DNA from: Conoideocrella luteorostrata
Taxonomy: Eukaryota; Ascomycota; Sordariomycetes; Hypocreales; Clavicipitaceae
Reading direction: 5' to 3'
Assembly (NCBI GenBank): GCA_032433595.1
Contig: JASWJB010000336.1
Location: 1-45,734 of the forward strand
DNA: 45,734 bases
Both the position numbers and the translations under genes were made by a program. Shown one piece after another: positions 1 through 11,600 of this stretch (the stretch's first letter is position 1; each line of letters starts with the position of its first letter). Under the pieces are notes generated by a model. It did not search any database, was not told where the DNA came from, and worked only from the letters and a program-made list of their open reading frames with translations.

Positions 1-316
1 GCGGGAGCAGGAGCGGGAGCAGGAGCAGAATCAACGGCAATGGCGGTGATGCATAGAGATGAGATTGAGGCAGACATATGGATGGATGGATGGATGGATG
101 GATGGATAAACGGACAGATAAAGAGAATGAACGTGGGAATGGGGGTGTGCTAGAGGCGCATCGCGAGATTATGATACCCAAAATACATTCAGAGATTTAA
201 TAATGTCCTCTTGATATACAATAGTATACACGCACTACCAGCTACTTTTCCAACGCGGCGACCCGCCCCTTTTTATTAGAGAATGATGAAAATCGAAAAA
301 CAAGCAGCGGTTCTCT
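1..316. other. Left-edge non-coding DNA with short tandem repeats
   Basis: No gene is supported here. Bases 1-26 are about two copies of a 12-base unit (GCGGGAGCAGGA), and about 78-107 is a GGAT tetranucleotide microsatellite. The part next to base 317 is probably the 3' untranslated region of the uS5m gene, which is read on the minus strand. Confidence 0.6.
78..107. repeat. (GGAT)n microsatellite
   Basis: About seven uninterrupted copies of the tetranucleotide GATG/GGAT are visible. It lies outside coding sequence, downstream of the uS5m gene. Confidence 0.9.
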
Positions 317-1978
317 CTAGTATACAGCACCTCCGTAATACACCTTCCTCACATCAACCATCTTCTTTCCTCGCCCGATCGCGATCTCCTCGGGGTCGAT
401 CTGGCTCGTGAGCGCCTCGTATGCTGCCTTGACAGAGTTCATGGGGTTCTTGGACCGGGGCATTCGTGCGTGGATATCGTGGATGCCGGAAGCGCGGCAC
501 ATCTCGAAGATGCGATGGGGACAGCGGAGTCCAAAGCCTGATTTTAATTAGCACGGATGAATGGATTTGCTATGTGTGTTTTTTTTTTTTTCATATTGTA
601 TTGCATCTCCATCAAGCTGATTCAGGGAGGAGGGGCGCCGGATTGGAGCCAATTGAGCAGGTGGGATAAGTGGCGGAACTGAGAACTTACCTGGTGGACG
701 GGCGAAGAGCTCGACGACCGTTCCGGATACCTTGGCCTTGGAGTTTCCGTAAATAGTGCGGTTTTCGTACCGTCGGATGGGCTTCATGTTGCGAATGGCA
801 AGCAGTTGTGCTGTTTCGGCGGCGAGACCTGCCTCGGTCGACTTGGCGATGCCCAGACCGAGACGGCCATTGCCGTTGCCTGCAATGGCCACGACGGAAG
901 TGCTGCGCACCTTGCCCAGACGAGTCTGATTAGACACCCATCGCGTGACCAGCACCTTGCGGTAAATAGACTGAATATCCTTGAGAGTCATGCCCGTGAG
1001 ACGCTTGATCTCCTGGTAGTGGCCGCCGTCGTCTTGGCCCTCGTCCTCGGGGTCCGCAGCCGACTTGTACAGGCCCTCTACTCCGGGAACTTTGCCCAGC
1101 TCTACCGCCTCTGCAGAGTACGCGCGGCTAACGCCTGCAGGGCCATCCGCCAGAAGCTCCAAATTGCTGGGCGCAACCTCACTTTCGTCCGTCATGGAGG
1201 AGAGCTTGTCCAGCTCTTTCTTCCACTCGGCGTCCACAGCCTCATCCAGCTTCATGACTTGCGCTCTCGTCAGCACGCCCGGCCCCGAGGCATTCTCATC
1301 CAGGTCAGGGCCGCCATCCTCCACAAGATACTTCTTCAGTAACTCTGGATCGTTCTCGATATCCTTGAGCTCGTCCTCCGTCAGGTCTATGAATTCCGCG
1401 CCATTGCTCTCCCTTACCCTCCGCAGGGCTCGGATCATAGCCCTCGTGAGCTGGTCACTCGTCTTCTTGTCTGTCAGCAGCGACATTGTCGAGCCGTATT
1501 TATCAACCCAATCGTTGTGGTTGGGCCATTCTGGTTCCCTGGGGGCCACCTCGAGTTTCGGCTTGACGTCGTATCTGGGGTCCAGCACCGTGTAATCTTC
1601 GACGTAGTTTGGTCGGTAGGGATCGTCCCGCAATCGTCCCTGGATGGCCAAATCGTCCGGGTTGATGGCTTCTTCTCCGGCCTGAAGAGCTTCCAGCTGC
1701 TCCGGGGTGTATTTCCGCCTCAGGAGCTCCAGCTCCTCTTTCGAGTAGTCGGGAAACTTCTCCTGTCGGTACTTGGACAGAACCGACGGATCTAACAGTC
1801 CCATCTCTTGGGCCGTGACATTTCTAAACCGTGACCGCCGCTTGGGACGGGGCGCTGAGCTGTGAAATTGCTGGCAAGGTATCGCTACCGCTGCTGCCGC
1901 TGAGGATGTGGCAGCTCGAGCTCGAGTCGAGGCAATGCACCTGCCGAGGAGACTGTGCGCCGGGCGTGCAACGCTCAT
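317..1978 (-). CDS. MRPS5: Mitochondrial small-subunit ribosomal protein uS5m
   Basis: Component of the mitochondrial ribosome small subunit. Two exons on the minus strand, 1978-691 and 537-317, give 502 residues. The 153-base intron has donor GTAAGT, a GCTAAT branch site and a CAG acceptor, and the join restores the family sequence ARPPG-FGLRCPHRIFE. The S5 RNA-binding domain (LTGMTLKDIQSIYRK, then KVRSTSVVAIAGNGNGRLG) lies at about residues 325-400 and the S5 C-terminal domain at about 412-485. Before it come about 320 poorly conserved residues, acidic in the middle. The N-terminus is rich in Arg, Ser and Ala, with a QFHSSAP segment typical of mitochondrial presequences. An in-frame ATG at 2038 would add 20 residues; I prefer 1978 because it starts a normal presequence. 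Identification is firm, the start less so. Confidence 0.94.
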
Positions 1979-2869
1979 GGCCAATCTGCCAGCTCGTCTA
2001 ATACGGACTTCGGGTGTATATGTGCGTGGCAAGATCAATTGTCAGATTGATTATATTAGAGTTGGAGCTTGGTTTGGGAACTGCCGCGTTGGTGCTCACA
2101 CGAGCTTTGAGATTTTTCTGTCCAGAGACCAGTTACCAATCCCTAATTGGAGCCGCAGACCAACCAATTGGGTTAGTGTCAGGGACTAGAAAGGGACGGG
2201 GGAGGCAGCTGCGCAATGCAGTCCACGTGAGTGCGCACGTGTCCGCCATGTAGAGAGACAACCAGGACCAACCCTCATCACCACTGACATCCATCAGACA
2301 TCCGTCCGTCGTTATCCACTATCCACGACCAATTCGTCATTCGTTCTTTTCACATCCTGATGAAGAACCCTTGTCGATCTCGCAGTAAATAGTCAATTGA
2401 TTAGCCGCCCGATAGCCACACCGTACTTATACTAGCATGAAATTGTTACCGTCCCGTAGCCGTCAAACCACTTTCCTGCACCCTTGAAACACTCGTCTCA
2501 GGATGCCCTCCTGCCTTGCCTAGTGCTGGGGCCTCTTCTGGTGGGCCACTCCCAAAAGCATAATCGACCACTCCATTAACCGTACCACTCTCTCACTCAG
2601 TCAGTGCTGTACCCAGTCCCAAGTGCTCTCCTCTTTCCTCAATCTCACACTTGCCCATCCCGCTTCACGGCTTGACGTCCCAAAATACCATAATCTACAT
2701 ACCGCAGTACCATTCATTCCCGTGTGTTGCTCGCAACGAGCTGCATGTGCATTTCGCAGTGCCTGGCGCACTTACAACAAACCCCATCATCATCCAAACC
2801 TCGATACCATCTTCAATCACTCAGCAAAACGCGCATTCCGCCTGCCCAACCACTTCTTCAACTCCCACC
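1979..2869. promoter_or_regulatory. Divergent intergenic region, uS5m and the 73-residue membrane protein
   Basis: These 890 bases separate two start codons pointing away from each other, so they should hold both promoters and leaders. The right half (about 2260-2860) is rich in C and T and in CATC/CCAC runs, as is common for transcribed fungal leaders. No specific operator is identifiable. Open frames here have no recognisable protein character. Confidence 0.5.
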
Positions 2870-3091
2870 ATGGCCAACTTTGACTGGTTAAGAAAAGTTG
2901 GCGCCACCAGCGAAGCTGTCGCCGTTCTCAACGATCAGCCCAACCTGTTCGCCAACCTAATTGTGGTGTTGATCGGTCTGGGGCTGCAGTGCCTGCTAAT
3001 CTGGTATATCCATTTTGCGACAATGAAGCCGGAACAGAAGAAAAAAAAGCAGCCAGCGGATAACGCGAAGGGGGCCGCGGGACGGAAATAA
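2870..3091 (+). CDS. 73-residue single-pass membrane protein, unrecognised
   Basis: Short single-exon gene. The start ATG lies in a strong eukaryotic context (CACCATGG); the same frame has an earlier ATG at 2651, but that adds low-complexity sequence with no family character. The protein has an amphipathic N-terminus (MANFDWLRKVG), one hydrophobic segment at about residues 29-50 (NLIVVLIGLGLQCLLIWYIH), and a strongly basic tail (EQKKKKQP...GRK). This layout would fit a small endoplasmic-reticulum or organelle membrane protein with the Lys-rich end in the cytosol. The segment after the membrane span (TMKP) loosely recalls the tiny oligosaccharyltransferase subunit Ost4, but the protein is twice as long and I cannot claim homology. 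No intron is needed. Confidence 0.6.
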   Translation: MANFDWLRKVGATSEAVAVLNDQPNLFANLIVVLIGLGLQCLLIWYIHFATMKPEQKKKKQPADNAKGAAGRK

Positions 3092-3877
3092 TCATCAAGA
3101 CAACATACGTTCAACTGCTATATCCGCAGCCGGGTGTTGGTCGGGATCATTCATTCACTGCCATCCATTCACTTCGCCCTGCTCTGACGAACACTGCGCT
3201 ACTTCTTCCAGTCGAGCTGAGCCACTCCTTCTTTGCCATGGACTTTATTTAGGCGAATACCAATCAGAATACGGTTAATTAATCGACAATCGACATCATT
3301 CAGCAACTGATTTTACACATCTCCATTGTCAATCTTGCTGGCAAGTGACGGGATTAATATTTTTCAAATGTTCTTTACAAATGTCGGGAAACCTCTTTCT
3401 CCGCTATATACCATTTAGACCTTGTTTGCAGTCCTTGGCGCTATTGAAAGCTCAGTTGGCCGTGGCTAAATATCATAATTGAACAAATGTACACTTCTAT
3501 TCGTGGACTTATCCAGAACCACAGTTGTGATTGTGCTACGTCTTTTTCGTCGGATTTGGATCTTGTCCCTCCCAATCGTGCGGTGGTATCGGTTATCATG
3601 GTGCGATTTTAGATACTTTTCTCTGCGAAGCAGATGATACATTCGTCAAGACTTTCCAAATGCTGTGCTCAATGCCTGAATTTACCCCATCCCTTTGCTG
3701 CCCTCCCTCTGGGGTTCCAACCAGGTTGTTCTCCAGGGGATCTATTCCCAAACCCTCAATCTTTCTGCGAAGACTTGGTGACTCCGCATTCCTCATCCGT
3801 GCAAGAGATGTTGCTATTGTCGACGCGAAACATCTCTTCGCGGATATGTCCTGATACTTTCGTCAGCGTCTCCTCAG
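3092..3877. other. Convergent intergenic region
   Basis: Lies between the ends of a plus-strand and a minus-strand gene and so should hold both 3' untranslated regions. It is AT-rich around 3240-3520. Short open frames at 3531-3900 show no family motif. I see nothing else. Confidence 0.5.
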
Positions 3878-4833
3878 CTATGCAGCAGCTGGGCCATTGA
3901 TTACCTTTATATACGGCACATTAAATACTCCAGGGGCCAGTTGCGACAACGGCCTGGATGTATTCTCGTTCAAAAATACCAGCGACGAAGGACATTTGTT
4001 GATCCCAAGTAACGCGCTCTCTATGCATGCGCCAAATATATCCACAGCATGTGTCGAGTACAGTAGATCTTCCGCTATCATGTCATTTTCCCTTCTCTTT
4101 TTTGACATCCTGGAAGATCCACTACTTCGAGTATTCGCATTCATACTCATATTCATATTCAAAAAGAATTCATCAATTGCTCTCTGATCCGCAGGACCCA
4201 AGTCATCATATTCCTCATCGGCAGGTCTCGGCGCAAGGCCACTCGTTTGCTTGGCCGTAGTCCGACGAACAGCACACCCTTTTTTCCGTAACTGCTTCTT
4301 CGCCGAACGTCCGGTTCCACGGTCCGTCGAGAGATCAATAGAATACGAGACTGACCGAAATATTGCCACAGCTGCTGCGCTGGGTGGCATCAAAGCAGAC
4401 GACAAGTCAGGATGCTGTATTGAGAGGGAAACTCTATTATCAAATGTTTCGCTAGATCTGCTGTCGTACAACACCATGAGTCCCAATCGATCCCAGGCCT
4501 AAGAAAATCGTCAGCATTTTGCGCATAGATTCAAGCTGCTGCTCATCCTGGCCGTACCTTGCATCCTAGTATCATATCTTTTACACAATTCAAGATACTA
4601 TTGTGACTAATTGGCATCCCGTTGACCGATAAGTCAACATTGAAATAGCACGAACCCTGCCTCGCAATCCATAAGCTCGTTCTTCGAAGCATCTGCTCAA
4701 GTTCAGTGATTGTTTGAAGCGTTTCGCATGTCTCGGGGATGTTAACTTCTAAACGACCTGCTGCTGTAAGTATCGTCTTTTCTTTCTTGTGTTGAATATT
4801 GAACTTGGGTAAAGAAACTGAGCACGTTGGCAT
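3878..4833 (-). CDS. Unrecognised two-exon protein
   Basis: Exons 4833-4558 and 4498-3878 give a 298-residue protein. The 59-base intron has donor GTACGG, a GCTGAC branch site and a TTAG acceptor, and joins in phase 0 (LGCK-AWDRLGLMVLYD). Visible layout: a folded-looking N-terminal half, about residues 1-110, with alternating beta-like strands (CYFNVDLSVNGMPIS); a Ser-rich segment (FRSVSYSIDLSTDRG); a basic stretch (RSAKKQLRKKGCAVRR); an acidic patch (DEEYDDLG); a second basic stretch (SKKRREN) that could be a nuclear signal; and a hydrophobic end (LAPGVFNVPYIKVIN). I do not recognise a family. The clean intron and long open frame support a real gene. The next gene in the same direction (RasGEF) ends 512 bases upstream of its start. 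Confidence 0.65.
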
Positions 4834-5345
4834 CGTCGTATTTGTAGCCTGTAAGCCAACCTAGATACATCATTCTCGAGCGATGAAGTAGACCAAAGGC
4901 AGAAAGCATTAGACTAGGAGGCTGGTTTTGACGAGGTACATCACTCCTGCCCCTCTACCTACCTCGATGTGTGGGACAGCAACATCTGGGCAGTTTGGCA
5001 GGTGCGAACCGAGCAATTTATGGATACAAAAACCGCCCGGCCTAACACAGTTCAATCAGCAGAAAAGCTAGTCATGAGCACTTGCAACTAATGTACTCGC
5101 TTCTACGGAGTACAGTAATTCACTGGAAATCAGGAGATCGCGAAAGGTAAAGATCATATCTCATATTGCTTCAAGATGGAGTCTATTCCATGATCAAATC
5201 GTGCTTGAAGAAAAAAAAGTTCAACAAAAAAAAAAACCTCCCAATCCAACCTAATCAGCCTGCCCGAGGCCATGAACTGCAAGATATTCCAAATCGCTTA
5301 CTCTCGCTTCTCATCAATGCTATCCTGAACTCCTAGCCCATAGGC
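4834..5345. other. Intergenic region between two minus-strand genes
   Basis: Holds the 3' end of the RasGEF transcript and the promoter of the unrecognised gene at 3878-4833. It contains one copy of the TACGGAGTA palindrome (5104-5112) and two A-rich runs (5210-5240). No coding signal is seen. Confidence 0.5.
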
Positions 5346-8300
5346 TTACTTAGCAAACCACGGAAATTTCTTCTTACTCGGCTCTATCGGCCCCGAAGCA
5401 CTGCTCTCAACCTGCACACTGCGTTGGTAGATCTCCTGATTTGTAATTCATTAGCCAGATTTTAAACCCCTAATTCAGAGTGAAATAGTAGAGTTAAAAA
5501 AATTATTTTTTTAACGTACCTCATCATCCATAGGCATGCGACAACCTAAAATCAGATCTCTTGCCGTGTCGTGTTTCGCCAGGTTCGGATACGCTGTACC
5601 TTGGCTCTTCATGATAGGTAAGAGAACCTCTCCCAGCACCTCAAACTTTTTCCAATTGATGCGATCATTATTGGGCCCTAGGAAGGTCTTACTACCTTCC
5701 TCTGCCGAGACCAGGTCCCTCCTATGCAGAGGAATAAACGGTATCCGCGGCAAAGGAGAATTCTCCCATGCCAATCTGTAGGCAAAATGGCTTTTTTGGG
5801 TTCCCATGAGAATGACCAGCCTTGCAAATCGCTTCTGGACGTCGGCGGCCACGAGAGCCCGAGTCTGGGCTAATCTGTGAATCGCGGTTCCATTGATTCC
5901 TGCAAGAACAGCAGCCAGTCCATTGTAGTTATTGAGTTGGCGCAACTTCAGTGCAATATTCATGAACTTTTCCAACATCTGCGAACGATGTTTGGCCTTG
6001 TCCCGAAGCAAGATCATATTTGCCACCCATTTCGCAATATGATTGAAGTGGTTGATCATACGATTTACGTTCTGCAAGCTCTTACATTTGTCTTTTTGGG
6101 CAGCTGACAAGCTCACATGGCGCACAAAGTCGCGCACACGTATCGAAGAGAACATGATCCAATCAATCCTCGTGAGCTCGTCGGCAATGTCGTCATCGGA
6201 GATATCCATGAAGATGTGATAACGAAATTTGTTCATCGGCAGGTGATCTGATGGTTCCAATAATAAAGCTTCCCTCTCATACTCTTCATAAGAGTTAAAC
6301 TGAAATTGGTTACCTATTCTGCTTCCCCTATCCGTTGAAGGATTGTTCGTGCCTCCGGGCGACGAATCGGACTCGCCATCGAACGGCATCGTGTTGACCC
6401 CCAATGAGAGCTCATTCATCTCTTTAGAGAGAATCTTGCTAGCAATCTCATCAACGGAATTGTCTGAATTTGCCCAGCCAGTGTCATCATCCTCGATCAC
6501 ATTTAAATGGAGATTTCGTCGCATTTGCTGAGCCGCAATCGAGAATATCGGCTCGGTGGACAAATGTTTGATGAAGTCCTCTAGATTGCGCCTTGTGGCA
6601 GGCCTCGCAAAATCGCCTGGGTACAATGACACCCACTTCGCTACCACCTCTATAATGCGAAGTTGCGTTGCTGTCTTTGTAAGGTAATGTGCGGTCTTGT
6701 CATCTCGAACTCGATCTAACCGCACAAGAATCGCCGAAAAGAGCTCACCAGGAGCAGCAAACTTTCGGTAGAGACACAAGAAAATGTCGGAAAAGTTGTT
6801 GTCTACTCTCGACAGCCGCGGTGCAAGTAACCGATCTACCAATTCCTCAAACGTGACACCGGCAACCTTGGGCTTATCTACTATGGTATCGTCACCGCGT
6901 TGAAGAATAGGAATATCGTCTGAGAACCTATGAGATTCTGAATCTGATTCATCAATATCAAGAAAAGAATCGCTCGAAGGTTTATCGACGCGAAACCCTG
7001 CGTATATAGTTAGTAAAGGAGCCTTTGTTTGCTCTAATTACAAGTGAATCTTGGCAACTGAGGGCACTCACCAGGCCGAGGACTCCTCGAGACTGGCGCT
7101 CGGTAATTATCGCCGGGCTGCTGGTTTGAAAACGTTCGCAAAATAGAAAAGTCCGAACTGGCCCGACTGTGCTTGCTGTGCTCGCTTAATGGCCGCCCAC
7201 CTGCAGGTTCAGGGGCTTCCAGGTTGGCAGCGGACTGCGCTCGTCTTCTCGACATGGTTTCTCCGTTCTCGTCTATGTGGTGTGATTAATAGGACGCTAC
7301 AGAACGGGCTAAGTACACTGTAACTCACCTCGCTTATGCATGATCGCAGCTCGGATAACGCCCTGAAGGCAGGCTCGAGAAACTTCCGGTCTGTCTATGG
7401 AAACCTTATAATGGCCGAGACAGGGCTTGAAGAACCGATGCTGGGCAAGCGCATCCGCATCTACCTCCCAGTCGTCTTCTGGGTTGTCGCACTTGCAAGC
7501 GGCGAGTATGGCGGGCAGTCCAGAGTTTGTGAGGGCAGCTATCATCACAGCACATCAGTCATTTCCCCTTTCCTCGTGTTCGCTGAACCAGAGAGTAAAT
7601 TTTGAGTACGCGGATCAGTATATGCATACCGACTGTTTGCGCAAGATCGCGAATTGTTTCTTTGGACGTAACGTCGTAGAGGACCAAAGCCGCGTCTACT
7701 CTGGGGACAATATGACCGTTGATTTGTTTCGGCCATTGTATTGGCTGGGACGGATTCAGTTCGAAATGCTCGAGATCCAGCTCGAGCAGGGTTATCAAGT
7801 GCGTGATATGGTCTATCACCATGCGAATGCAGGACGAGTTCGTCACTGGTAGACGTGGCAAGCCCAGAACCCGCTGGACAAAGGTCGATTTACCGACGGC
7901 ACGGGCACCGATAATGGCAATATTGTAGCTCTCCATTGTGGAGATTGGATGTGGCTGCAAAAGAAGGGGCAAAAGGTCAGCATATTATCCATTTCGAGAC
8001 ACCGAAGTCAGTCATTCGCTTGTGATTATCAGACATCCGAACTGGAACACCCCTGCGGCCTCGTGGTGGAAGCTGGGGCTTCCAGAGGGGATGGGAAGAT
8101 AGCTCAAGTGGGGCAAACCCATGACGGAAGATGCTGTCAGTCTTACCCAGTACTGCGCAGGTCCAATGGTCAACGACTCTCGACGGGGAGGCGGCCAACG
8201 TTGGGTCTTCTTGTTGTCATCGCTATCGTCCTGCGGCTCGGCTGGTGTGCTGTCGTCGGACACCTCAAGCCCGGCGTTGTTGTCGTTGGCGGGATCAAAA

Positions 8301-8650
8301 CGCTGGAAGAATGGGTCGTCGACGATGGAGACGAAAGAGTCGCGATCGCCTCCAGCTGTAGTAATCTCGGAGGGCGAGGAGATCTTGGTAGGGCTCGAAG
8401 CTTCAGTCAAGAAGGTCGAATTGGAGCTGCGGGAGAAGGCACTTCCGCCAACGTTTGTGTGAGTAGAGTCGCGCAGAGCAGCCGACCGATGTCGATGACC
8501 ACTGCTATCACTGGCTCTGGCCGTAGTCTTAGTCGCAGTCGTAGTTGGGGCGCCGGAAGAGCGTTTAGGTAACGACGCGGGATTGTCTGAGGTCCTACGG
8601 CTCCCGCGTCTATGACTGTGATCACTGTCAGAATCTTTCGAAGTCATCAT
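5346..8650 (-). CDS. Ras guanine-nucleotide exchange factor with N-terminal Ras-like GTPase domain
   Basis: Six exons on the minus strand (8650-8147, 7954-7630, 7538-7329, 7272-7072, 6997-5520, 5435-5346) give 935 residues; every junction has GT-AG ends and keeps phase. Residues 1-170 are a Ser/Thr-rich disordered region. Residues 175-345 form a Ras-like domain: P-loop GARAVGKST (184-192), hydrophobic strand AALVLYDV, and CKCD (291-294) where NKxD is expected; I see no clear DxxG switch-II motif, so nucleotide binding or hydrolysis may be altered. Residues 350-450 are disordered. Residues 460-570 are the RasGEF N-terminal (REM) module and 675-900 the catalytic CDC25-homology domain (RIDWIMFSSIRVRDFVRH; KFMNIALKLRQLNNYNG; FEVLGEVLLPIMKSQG). 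The last exon encodes a short basic tail ending KKKFPWFAK. By family, such proteins load GTP onto Ras-type GTPases at membranes; the specific Ras partner cannot be read from sequence. Confidence 0.92.
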
Positions 8651-11600
8651 CTCGGTCGCAGCCTATCGGCGCGATAGAGACGAGGCTAAGGACATGGAGG
8701 TAGCCCAGCAGCCAGATGGAGTCGCAAAGGGTGGAATGAAGACGGAAACGGAGTGTGTGATGTATCAGCGTAGAAACAGAGCCAAGCAAGCCTCGGAGGC
8801 AAACCATGTGCATCTGTGAGGCACGGATGGTGTTGGAGATGGTGAACCGCTATTAGGGCCACAGGCCGATAATTGATAACAGCCACGAACACACTAACTT
8901 GTAAGGGGCCTGGAAGAGCCACTTACCGTCTGGTCTGGTCTGGAAGGCAATCTAACCCACCCCTGAACGAAGCTATTGGTGGCGAAACGGTTCAATGGCT
9001 AGTTAGTTAGTTCGTTATGTTGAATGTGTGGTTTTGTTGGACCCCCACGGTGGTGTGTGTGTGCTGTAGATTGAAGTGTGCAAGCAGCAGCCGGTTGATG
9101 ATTTTCAAAGGCGTACTCCGTACGACGAGTGGATAACATGCAGATGCGGAACACCAAGAACCACTTGGCAATTGCATGCAAATGCAAGGCGCTCAAGGCC
9201 CTAATACCCCTAAAGAAGACGAATCGTCAGGTTACACGACGCCTCAAGCTGTTGAGGGTCGCTGTCGCACGGCAGAGTTGGCGGGTTTGGGGCCTCAAGG
9301 GCTCAGACGTTGCTAGTGACGGCGCGTGCCGTTGGTTTGAGTTGAACTGACCTCCCCCTCAGAATCGGTCAGCAGAGACTAGTAATCAACTTGAAACGTA
9401 AGAGTGATATGCAGCAGAGTCTCTCAGGTTGAGATGGCAGATTTGGAGCTACCAGTACCGGCGTGGTGAGAGTTTGACGCTTTGGCGTTTGGCTTTTGCC
9501 GTTTTGTCCGGAGCTGGTTCGAGCTGCAAAGGATGCAATTGAGAGTGTGCGTGAGAGAAAGAGAGAGAAAATGTACCAGACCAAATACGAAGATGGGTAA
9601 ACAGGGAATGTCAGACCCAAGGGCCAACTGCATGTGGTTTCGCGGCTCACTTGCATATATCAGCACGGCGACAGTCTCCATAACACCGTACATACTTTTT
9701 TTTTAAATGTTTTTTTCCTTCTTGCTGTACAGAGCAGAGCAGAGCCTGTTGATGGTATGACGCAAGTGCCAACACGAGCTGCGGACTCCTCTGTATACAG
9801 CCCACATGCAAGGCAGGACATAGTCACGGATGTTGAGACCGATGAGGCAGCTGATTTTCAATTCATATCATATCGCACTCACATATTAGTTGACGGCTCG
9901 GCAGCGCCAGGGTGAGATAGTTAGTACGGAGCAGCACATCGAGGGAGTGGTGGCAACCATGGAGGCCGCATGAGTGAGTGAGTACGCATGGTCCAACCAA
10001 GTCCTAATCGTTTGTGTCGCTGTCACCTACCAACCGAGTCCAGCACGAAACATCTCCGCCTCTTTTATCATGGTGCAGAGAGCAAGAATCATAACTGGAT
10101 CAGAGCTGTCAGTTCTTTGTCTCGACATGGAAGTCCCGTGTTATTGAAGCCTGTGCTCTGTATCCTACCGGGATATGCCTGTCTCTGGTAACCCCCGCCG
10201 CCATCTTAAGAACATTGGCGGGGTGAAGCCGCGGAGCCAACCAGACCAGGCGAGACACTTCAACCCTCGATGAGAGAACGGGATTGGCAGGCGAGCGAGC
10301 CGGTCAATTTACAACCCAACAACCAAAAAGAATAGACCGAATTCCTCTTGGGAGGGGGATAAGGCCAACCCCTTTAATAGCCTCATAGCGTGTTTCGTGA
10401 CCTGACTAAGCCCAATAATCACAACTCGAACTCTGCATGATACTTGGAGACTTCTTTCAAGGTCATGGACTGCTGCGGGACAGCTGCTGCGAGGCCGATG
10501 GCTCAGATGCGACATCGAGATACCGGAGAAGAGGCGTAGTTAGTGAATCACCCCAATGGTGCCGTGCCACCCATCGATGTTGGTAAGACGATGCGTGCAA
10601 TGGCCGTCCGACAGATAGATCAAACGGAAAAGGAAGAAAAAAGAAAATCTTATACCTGACATAAAATAGACATTATTCGTAAGTGTGTTGTTGTCAAGAA
10701 CCACCTACTCTATTTATACCTTAGTATATTTCTCTCAACTGCCCTTGTCCCATGCGTATAGTCGCAAGAGCATTCATTATCTTATTATCTTACATCATTC
10801 TCATAAGCGGTCACACTGCCCGGAACCGAATCAATGCAACATCACAGTTCTTTCATTGTTAGGAAATGACACACAACACGCGCTCCTTGTCGTATATTCT
10901 TTCATCCAACTACAATCCAAGGCCGAGATTCAAACCCCTTTTCGTCAACTTTTCGCAAATATGCTTCTGCCTTGTTCATGGGGTCAATACTGAGTTTGAA
11001 TTGTCTTGACTACCCTACGCCCATTATCTCCCCGCGTTTCCGAATCCACGTACCACGTAACTGGCTTGTTATTAACCAACGGTATTGGTTCAACGGCAAC
11101 GCAAAATTGGTTTCTCAAGCTGAACCATGGCCGTTACCTTGCTGCACTTAGACATGGCTGCAATCTTGCCGTAATACCCGATACTGGATACCGCACGGAG
11201 CAGACTGGCGATTATTACCGCACGCAAAGCGAAAGTCAAGGACTCGAGCAAGCGACCGAGCAACAGCCCGGCTCCTTTTGGCTTTATCACCGATTCGCAT
11301 CGTTTATCTCATCAAATATTAGGGTGAGCTCCGACTAAGGACTGTCACCGAGCCTTCTCGCCTCTGGGTTAAGTGGAAAGCATGTGCCCTGGCAAGATCG
11401 AAACGTCTCGGCATTGCGGTATCATGCAGGGCACATGCGGTCGCATTCGCAAGCACAACCAAGAAAGCGTTATGGGTTCGGCCGCGATACACGACAGAGG
11501 GTTCATTCTACCAGTTTAAGCGCCAAGAGGGATGTGGGATTCTTGTTGTTCATTAAACCGCCACGCAGTGCTTGAAGCAAACAGCCCCATGCCACGCAAT

